Assembly (NCBI GenBank): GCA_016699735.1
Contig: CP065008.1
Location: 1,984,001-2,048,000, forward strand
DNA length: 64,000 nucleotides
DNA from: Alphaproteobacteria bacterium
GTDB taxonomy: Bacteria; Pseudomonadota; Alphaproteobacteria; Micavibrionales; Micavibrionaceae
Direction of reading: 5' to 3'
A program made the position numbers and the translations under genes. Positions 59,006-64,000 of the stretch are shown in pieces (within the stretch, counting starts at the first letter, position 1; each line of letters begins with the position of its first letter). The notes beneath the pieces are model-generated. The model had not been told where the DNA came from, made no database searches, and saw only the letters and a list, made by a program, of their open reading frames with translations.

Positions 59006-60496
59006 ATGTCCGAAAAGAAAAAAATATTCAAACCCCAGCCCGTCAGCGGCTTCCCCGAATGGCTGCCGGAGGTCCGCGCGGTGGAGCTGCAGTGGTTCGA
59101 CCATATCCGCCGGATTTTTGAGAGTTACGGCTTCTGCAACATCGAAACCCCCTCCGTGGAGCTGCTGGACGCCCTCAAGGCCAAGGGTGGCGACGGCGAG
59201 GCCGACGTGGACAAGGAAATGTTCATCATCCGGCACCTGAGCCGCGAAATCGAACAGAGCAGCAAGGAGCCGCGACTCGCGCTGCACTTCGACCAGACCG
59301 TCCCCCTCGCCCGCTACACGGCGCAGCATTTCAACGATCTGGTCTTCCCCTTCAAACGCTACCAGATGCAGCGTGTCTGGCGCGGCGAACGCCCGCAGGC
59401 CGGACGCTTCCGCGAATTCTACCAATGCGACATCGACGTGATCAACGTGGACTCCCTGCCCCTGCACTTCGACGCCGAAATGCCCGCCATTATCTGGGAA
59501 ACCCTCTCCTCCCTTCCCGGGATGGAAAATGAAAAAATACAGCTTCGGATCAGCAATCGAAAAATCATGCAAGGCTTCTTGGAGGCAATAGGAGTAGACG
59601 CACCAGATTATATTACTGTCGTAATACGGGCATTTGATAAAACAGCGAAAATCGGAGAAGAAGCAGCACTCAAACAAATTCAGGATTATGCTGACAGCAA
59701 AAACCTTGATCTAGAAACAGTAGCGCCAGTCCAACTTTTTTTAACTTTTGCAGTTTTTCCATATAGTAATACTGATGAGTTGTTAAACGGGCTTAAAAAT
59801 CCTCCGCTTATTTCAAATTTTATGGAACCTCCCACAGAATTTAAAAACAGTTCTGGATTTTTTGGGGGAGTAAAACTTTTGTCAGATCATTATCCTCAAG
59901 TTAAACAAAACAAACTTTTTAATGAAGGCTTAGAGGAATTATGTTTTGTATTAGAAAGCCTTTCTCATTTACCTGAAAAATCTGCCGTTGCTGATATTGG
60001 AATTGTTCGCGGCCTCGATTACTACACAGGTACTGTGTATGAAACTGTTTTTATAAATCCAAATGGCTCACCTGATATGTCTTACGGCTCCATCTGCTCC
60101 GGCGGGCGCTATGACGACCTCGCGGGCAATTACATCAACAAACACCTGCCGGGTGTCGGCATCTCCATCGGCTTCTCGCGCCTGTTCGACCGCCTCCGGC
60201 AACAGGGCAAACTCCCCGTAGGCCGCCTCTCCCCCGCCGATATCCTCGTTATCATGCCCAGCGAGGAGCGCCGCGCCCTCACCATGGACACCGCGCAGAA
60301 ACTCAGAAAACAGGGCCACAAGGTCGAAACCTTCCACAACCCGGTCAAACTCGCAAGACAGCTTGCCTATGCCGAGAAAAAAGGGATACCCTATGTCTGG
60401 TTTCCACCCTTCGAGGACGGCAAGCCCCACGAAGTCAAGAACATGCAGACCAAAGCGCAAACCGCCGCCAACCCGGACGATTGGAAGAAGGATTGA
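59006..60496 (+). CDS. hisS: histidine-tRNA ligase
   Basis: A 496-residue class II synthetase charging tRNA-His. Motif 2 is RVWRGERPQAGRFREFYQCD (about 124-143). The histidine-specific loop is IVRGLDYYTGTVYE (about 334-347), and motif 3 is VGISIGFSRLFDRL. The C-terminal anticodon-binding domain is present (ILVIMPSEERRALTMDTAQK). The frame is intact, but base composition is mosaic: about 59520-60085 (residues 172-360) is roughly 30-37% GC in the lines I counted, while both flanks are near 60%. In many relatives hisS lies next to prfA; here it is far from it. Confidence 0.95.
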   Translation: MSEKKKIFKPQPVSGFPEWLPEVRAVELQWFDHIRRIFESYGFCNIETPSVELLDALKAKGGDGEADVDKEMFIIRHLSREIEQSSKEPRLALHFDQTVPLARYTAQHFNDLVFPFKRYQMQRVWRGERPQAGRFREFYQCDIDVINVDSLPLHFDAEMPAIIWETLSSLPGMENEKIQLRISNRKIMQGFLEAIGVDAPDYITVVIRAFDKTAKIGEEAALKQIQDYADSKNLDLETVAPVQLFLTFAVFPYSNTDELLNGLKNPPLISNFMEPPTEFKNSSGFFGGVKLLSDHYPQVKQNKLFNEGLEELCFVLESLSHLPEKSAVADIGIVRGLDYYTGTVYETVFINPNGSPDMSYGSICSGGRYDDLAGNYINKHLPGVGISIGFSRLFDRLRQQGKLPVGRLSPADILVIMPSEERRALTMDTAQKLRKQGHKVETFHNPVKLARQLAYAEKKGIPYVWFPPFEDGKPHEVKNMQTKAQTAANPDDWKKD

Positions 60497-60498
60497 CC

Positions 60499-61278
60499 AT
60501 GATAAAACACCGCCTCCTGCCCGTCCTCTCTTTGGTCCTGCTGGCCCTTTCCGCCCTGCCCGCACTGGCCGCGAAAGAAAAACTCCGCGCCCCCCCCGGC
60601 ACGGAAACGCAAAAAAAGGACGACCGCGTGGTTGGTGAGGACGCCAAGCTGGACAACAAAATCTACAAGCCCGACTATTGCGATTTCTTTGCCAAGTTCC
60701 CGACCGAGCCGCTGAAGGGCCGCCGCTGCGAAACCGACGACGAAAGCCAGTGCTACGACCTCGTCTCTTTCACGAAGGTCTTCGGCCTCTCCTCGACCGT
60801 GCGGTTTGACATCATCTGCAACCCCGCCGATGAACAGCTCTTCGCCGAATACACGCCCGAAGTCATGAAAAAAACCGTGATAGAAATGACCAAAGGGAAC
60901 GTTCTGGAAAGCTATGAGCCGCAGGTTCAGGAGGAGAAGAATTACCGCCTGGCCGGAATAATCGGCCGCGGTCGGGCCGGCATGGGCGACACGATTTTCG
61001 TCGCCCAGCTCTGGGTCGGGAAAAAATCCATCATGGCGGTCGAGGCCGAAATGATGGGCGAACAGACCCCTGAGGCTGACGATCTCTTCGCCTCCATCCT
61101 CAAAACGATCGGCTACGATGAGTCACCTGAGGAAAAAGCCGAACGCGAAAAGGCGGAAAAGGAAGAAGCCGAAAAGAAGAAGATTGAGGGTGAAAAGCCT
61201 GCAGAAATTCTGCAAAATACGCCTACGCCTGAAGAAAAAAAAGACGAACCTGCGACAAAACCTGAAATTAAAAATTAA
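60499..61278 (+). CDS. exported protein with acidic/lysine-rich C terminus
   Basis: A 259-residue protein with a Sec signal peptide (LLPVLSLVLLALSALPALAA, residues 6-25). The mature domain (about 50-205) has four cysteines, among them YCDFFAKFPTEPLKGRRCET and QCYDLV. It ends with an E/K-rich coiled-coil-like segment (about 210-259). Loosely similar proteins occur in Rhodospirillales; function unknown. The start codon 2 nt after the hisS stop is probably coupled. Toward the 3' end the composition becomes AT-rich, running into the next AT-rich gene. Confidence 0.75.
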   Translation: MIKHRLLPVLSLVLLALSALPALAAKEKLRAPPGTETQKKDDRVVGEDAKLDNKIYKPDYCDFFAKFPTEPLKGRRCETDDESQCYDLVSFTKVFGLSSTVRFDIICNPADEQLFAEYTPEVMKKTVIEMTKGNVLESYEPQVQEEKNYRLAGIIGRGRAGMGDTIFVAQLWVGKKSIMAVEAEMMGEQTPEADDLFASILKTIGYDESPEEKAEREKAEKEEAEKKKIEGEKPAEILQNTPTPEEKKDEPATKPEIKN

Positions 61279-61289
61279 AAAAGAAGCAG

Positions 61290-61931
61290 TCAGTTCCTAA
61301 CATACACTGGGCAATATGTTTCAGGATTTTTTATAGGATCGTCATACTCAGCAAATCCATAGGGAAAGCTCCAAGCAACAACCCCAGATTTTTTTTCGTA
61401 ATCTTTTATTTTGACAGCCAGTTCATGCGTGATGAAGGCAGTTGCGACGTTCGAGTCACCTGTAACAAAAGAAAACATCTTTCGTTGCGGAATTTTCAAA
61501 CAAACATTTTCAGGACTATGCGCCAGATTATATCTTTTCTGCACTATACTTCCAAAACTTTCCTGATATATCGGCACTGTAGGATCATATTTATAATTCA
61601 TCGTAAAAAAATAAAAATACTGTTCAGTACCTTTTAGTGAATCTAGATAGACTCTTTTAAGACCAGGAGCTACCCAATACTCGATTCCAGAAGAACACCC
61701 CCATGCTCTCAAACTAACCTGATAATCTTTTTCTCGAGCGAACCGACAGAGATCAGTATCAGACTTAATGGTAAGCGCAAGCTGTCCGATAATTTCTGTT
61801 TTTCCAGAATAATCTTCAACAATTGTCTTTTGGTCAATTAAATCGACTGAATGGACCTCTATTTTTGGTCGCGCACACGCACTTAAAGAACATAAAATAC
61901 AGAGAAAAAAGATATGCACAAACGATTTCAT
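61290..61931 (-). CDS. AT-rich lipoprotein of unknown function
   Basis: A 213-residue protein with a lipoprotein signal: FVHIFFLCILCSLSAC with lipobox L-S-A-C near residue 19. The mature part has several cysteines and aromatic clusters (LKGTEQYFYFFTMNYKYDP) but no family I know. It is strongly AT-rich (16 G/C in the 60 bases from 61561), unlike sufE and clpX next to it, which suggests recent transfer. It is convergent with the 60499-61278 gene. Confidence 0.7.
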   Translation of the reverse strand: MKSFVHIFFLCILCSLSACARPKIEVHSVDLIDQKTIVEDYSGKTEIIGQLALTIKSDTDLCRFAREKDYQVSLRAWGCSSGIEYWVAPGLKRVYLDSLKGTEQYFYFFTMNYKYDPTVPIYQESFGSIVQKRYNLAHSPENVCLKIPQRKMFSFVTGDSNVATAFITHELAVKIKDYEKKSGVVAWSFPYGFAEYDDPIKNPETYCPVYVRN

Positions 61932-61974
61932 AATATGATCTCTAGCACAATTAACCGACTCTGGCTAATTAGGG

Positions 61975-62391
61975 CTACCCGGAAATTGCCGCACATGTAA
62001 GCGCCCTGATCCGCTCCACCATAGCATAAAACCCGTTCCGCCGATTAGGGCTCAGATGCTGCTCCAGCCCGATTTCGCGGAACAGCGCCAGCACATCCGT
62101 ATCCGCGATTGCCTCCGCGCTCTTGTCCTGATACCCGGCCAGCAAAAGCGCGATGAGCCCCCGCACGATATGCGCGTCACTGTCGGCGGCGAAATGATAG
62201 GTGCCGTCCTCCCGCCGCTCCGCGACAAGCCACACCCGCGAGGTGCAGCCCCGCACAAGGCTCGACTCGGTCTTGAGCGCCTCCTCCATATGCGGCAGGC
62301 TTCGCCCGAGATCGATCAGATAGCGGTACCGCTCCTCCCAGTCGGAAAAGAGCGAAAAATTTTCAGCCAATTCAGTCAGTGTCGGCGACAT
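61975..62391 (-). CDS. sufE: cysteine desulfurase activator SufE
   Basis: A 138-residue SufE-fold protein. The sulfur-accepting Cys is in SSLVRGCTSRVWLVAERRED (about residue 48), and the N-terminal ERYRYLIDLGRSLP plus the final SPNRRNGFYAMVERIRAL are typical. It takes persulfide from SufS for Fe-S cluster assembly in the cytoplasm. No other suf gene is in the window. Divergent from clpX across about 200 nt. Confidence 0.93.
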   Translation of the reverse strand: MSPTLTELAENFSLFSDWEERYRYLIDLGRSLPHMEEALKTESSLVRGCTSRVWLVAERREDGTYHFAADSDAHIVRGLIALLLAGYQDKSAEAIADTDVLALFREIGLEQHLSPNRRNGFYAMVERIRALTCAAISG

Positions 62392-62498
62392 ATAGGTTAT
62401 GTAAATAAGATTAACGGTCTGGTGATCTTTCTATCGTATTGTGGTAACAAGGCGCAACCTCTGTAATAGGGCAATTTGTCCGCAGGAGGACAGGGAAA

Positions 62499-62594
62499 AT
62501 GATCATCAGCGCACTTAAGGGCTTGCACAGCCTTCCCGCTCTTGGCAGATTGAGGGGAAAGTTGATTCACTCCAGACAGAAAGTCCGCACATGA
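62499..62594 (+). CDS. putative 31-residue leader peptide upstream of clpX
   Basis: A strong Shine-Dalgarno, AGGAGGA (62484-62490), lies 8 nt before ATG 62499. The 31-codon frame (MIISALKGLHSLPALGRLRG, then a basic end) stops at TGA 62592-62594, overlapping the clpX start codon (ATGA). clpX itself has no clear Shine-Dalgarno, so its translation may be coupled to this ORF. The peptide is basic, with no run of regulatory codons to suggest attenuation. Whether it is translated is not shown. Confidence 0.45.
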   Translation: MIISALKGLHSLPALGRLRGKLIHSRQKVRT

Positions 62595-63886
62595 CCGGTC
62601 CAAGTTCAGGCGACTCCAAAAACACGCTCTATTGCTCCTTCTGCGGCAAAAGCCAGCACGAAGTGCGTAAGCTGATCGCAGGTCCGAACGTATTTATATG
62701 TAATGAGTGCGTTGAACTCTGCATGGATATCATCCGTGAGGAAGACAAGACCCAGCTCGTTCGTCCCGGCGAGGGCATCCCGACCCCCGGCGAGATCAAG
62801 GCTGTACTGGATGATTACGTCATCGGTCAGGAAGGCGCCAAGCGCGTCCTCTCCGTCGCCGTTCACAACCACTACAAACGCCTCGAACACGGCAGCAGCG
62901 GCGCAGGCGACGTCGAACTCGCCAAATCCAATATTCTGCTTGTGGGTCCAACCGGATGCGGGAAAACGCTTCTGGCCCAGACCCTCGCCCGTATTCTTGA
63001 CGTCCCCTTTACGATGGCGGACGCCACCACCCTGACCGAAGCGGGTTATGTGGGCGAAGACGTGGAAAACATTGTGCTTAAACTCCTGCAGGCCTCGGAT
63101 TACAACGTCGAGCGCGCACAGAAGGGGATTGTGTACATCGACGAGATCGACAAGATCTCCCGCAAATCCGACAATCCCTCGATCACCCGCGACGTCTCGG
63201 GCGAAGGTGTGCAGCAGGCGCTCCTGAAGCTGATGGAGGGAACAGTGGCCTCCGTCCCTCCGCAGGGCGGACGCAAACACCCCCAGCAGGAATTTTTACA
63301 GGTCGATACCTCAAACATCCTCTTCATCTGCGGCGGCGCATTCTCAGGACTCGAAAAAGTCATCGCGGCCCGCGGGCGCGGCACGACCATCGGTTTCGGC
63401 GCGGATGTGAAGGGCGTCGATGAGCGCACGGCCGGCGAGATATTCAAAAATCTCGAACCCGAGGATTTGCTCAAATACGGCCTGATCCCGGAATTCGTCG
63501 GCCGTCTGCCGATCATCGCCACCCTTGAGGATCTCGACGAAGCCGCGCTGATGCAGATTCTGACCGAACCCAAGAACGCTCTGGTCAAACAGTACAAAAA
63601 ACTCTTCGAAATGGAAGGCGTGGAACTCACCTTTACGGACAGCTCACTCAAGGCCGTCTCCCGAAAGGCGATCGAGCGCAAAACCGGGGCACGCGGCTTG
63701 CGGTCGATCATAGAAAACCTTCTTCTGCACGCGATGTTCGAAATCCCCGACCGCGACGACGTCACCGAAGTCGTCGTCAACGAGGACACCGTGACGGAAA
63801 ACAAGCAGCCCGTTTATGTCATCGCCGAAAAAGCGAAGGAAAAATCCGGCGGTAAGAAGAAAGAAGTCGCTTCGGCCAAGAAGTAA
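62591..63886 (+). CDS. clpX: ATP-dependent Clp protease ATP-binding subunit ClpX
   Basis: A 431-residue ClpX. The N-terminal zinc domain has CSFCGKSQHEV and FICNECVELC (four Cys). Walker A is LLVGPTGCGKTLLAQTLARI, Walker B is GIVYIDEIDKISRKSDNPSI, and the pore loop region GYVGEDVENIV and sensor 2 GARGLRSIIENLLL are intact. It unfolds tagged substrates and feeds them to ClpP. clpP, usually directly upstream, is not here; sufE and a small ORF are. Confidence 0.97.
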   Translation: MTGPSSGDSKNTLYCSFCGKSQHEVRKLIAGPNVFICNECVELCMDIIREEDKTQLVRPGEGIPTPGEIKAVLDDYVIGQEGAKRVLSVAVHNHYKRLEHGSSGAGDVELAKSNILLVGPTGCGKTLLAQTLARILDVPFTMADATTLTEAGYVGEDVENIVLKLLQASDYNVERAQKGIVYIDEIDKISRKSDNPSITRDVSGEGVQQALLKLMEGTVASVPPQGGRKHPQQEFLQVDTSNILFICGGAFSGLEKVIAARGRGTTIGFGADVKGVDERTAGEIFKNLEPEDLLKYGLIPEFVGRLPIIATLEDLDEAALMQILTEPKNALVKQYKKLFEMEGVELTFTDSSLKAVSRKAIERKTGARGLRSIIENLLLHAMFEIPDRDDVTEVVVNEDTVTENKQPVYVIAEKAKEKSGGKKKEVASAKK

Positions 63887-64000
63887 TGAATAAAAATAAT
63901 AAAATACTGATAGCGCAGCATTTTATTATATACATCATTTCGGCTGTAGTCCTACTGAGGCAATTCAGGCTCGCCATTCACCCAGACACTGCGTGGCTGA
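63886..64000 (+). CDS. 5' end of a membrane protein gene (partial)
   Basis: An ATG at 63886 overlaps the clpX stop (TAATG) and the frame stays open to the window end, giving 38 residues: MNKNNKILIAQHFIIYIISA, a first membrane helix, then RLAIHPDTAWL. A helix followed by D-T-A-W-L is typical of polytopic glycosyltransferase-like membrane proteins, but this is inference from a short stretch. The AT-rich codons differ from those of clpX. Confidence 0.5.
   Translation, partial: MNKNNKILIAQHFIIYIISAVVLLRQFRLAIHPDTAWL

Overview
This 64 kb window looks like a chromosomal core region of an alphaproteobacterium, probably in or near Rhodospirillales or the Micavibrio group. This is inferred from gene content and order: lysC / RodZ-like / prfA / prmC / DUF4167 / clpB; lysA / TIGR02302 / ftsE / ftsX; aroB / aroK / xerD / accA; bolA / J-protein / cobS / cobT; and chorismate mutase / tyrC. 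Codon third positions are mostly C or G in nearly all genes, so the few AT-rich stretches stand out. I saw no transposase, prophage, CRISPR array or rRNA. The one tRNA is tRNA-Ser(GCT).

Layout. 1-9.3 kb: the 3' end of a membrane-protein gene, tRNA-Ser, an acetyltransferase, an SF0329/DUF7336-like gene pair (the second broken by a stop codon) downstream of purT, cspA with an oxidoreductase, a TMEM175-like channel, then a fused ResB-CcsA cytochrome c synthase with a TlpA-type thioredoxin. 9.4-20.6 kb: an M17 aminopeptidase convergent with a MurC/Mpl-like ligase, a lipoprotein, clpB, DUF4167, prmC, prfA, a RodZ-like gene and lysC. 20.7-25.5 kb: ubiG, a HIG1-like protein, an AT-rich secreted protein, etfBA and a pentapeptide-repeat protein. 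25.6-36.2 kb: a second TlpA-like protein, an LptM-like lipoprotein, lysA, a frameshifted TIGR02302 gene, a zinc-ribbon/DUF3426 protein, a helical-repeat protein, ftsEX, a YdcF-like protein and a PlsC-DUF2125 fusion. 36.2-46.5 kb: tyrC, chorismate mutase, metA, a methyltransferase, mutT, a parvulin, secA, an FAD oxidoreductase and an aldo/keto reductase. 46.5-57.9 kb: aroB, aroK, a 47-residue membrane protein, a large exported protein, xerD, accA, an RHH regulator, bolA, a J-protein, cobS, cobT and msrA. 57.9-64 kb: two uncharacterised genes, hisS, an exported acidic protein, an AT-rich lipoprotein, sufE, clpX and the 5' end of a membrane-protein gene.

How the genes fit together. Most are housekeeping: amino-acid synthesis (lysC, lysA, tyrC, aroBK, metA), translation (prfA, prmC, hisS, tRNA-Ser), protein quality control and export (clpB, clpX, secA, parvulin, msrA), envelope and division (ftsEX, RodZ-like, Mur ligase, PlsC fusion) and electron transfer (etfAB, CcsBA with TlpA, ubiG).

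I found no wholly new multigene system. The strongest oddities are: an internal AT-rich segment of about 560 bp inside otherwise GC-rich hisS; a -1 frameshift in the proline/C tract of the TIGR02302 gene, whose 3' end also overlaps the convergent DUF3426 gene by 215 nt; a fused System II cytochrome c synthase in an alphaproteobacterium; a 31-codon ORF with a strong ribosome binding site whose stop overlaps the clpX start; and a J-protein gene that looks leaderless.
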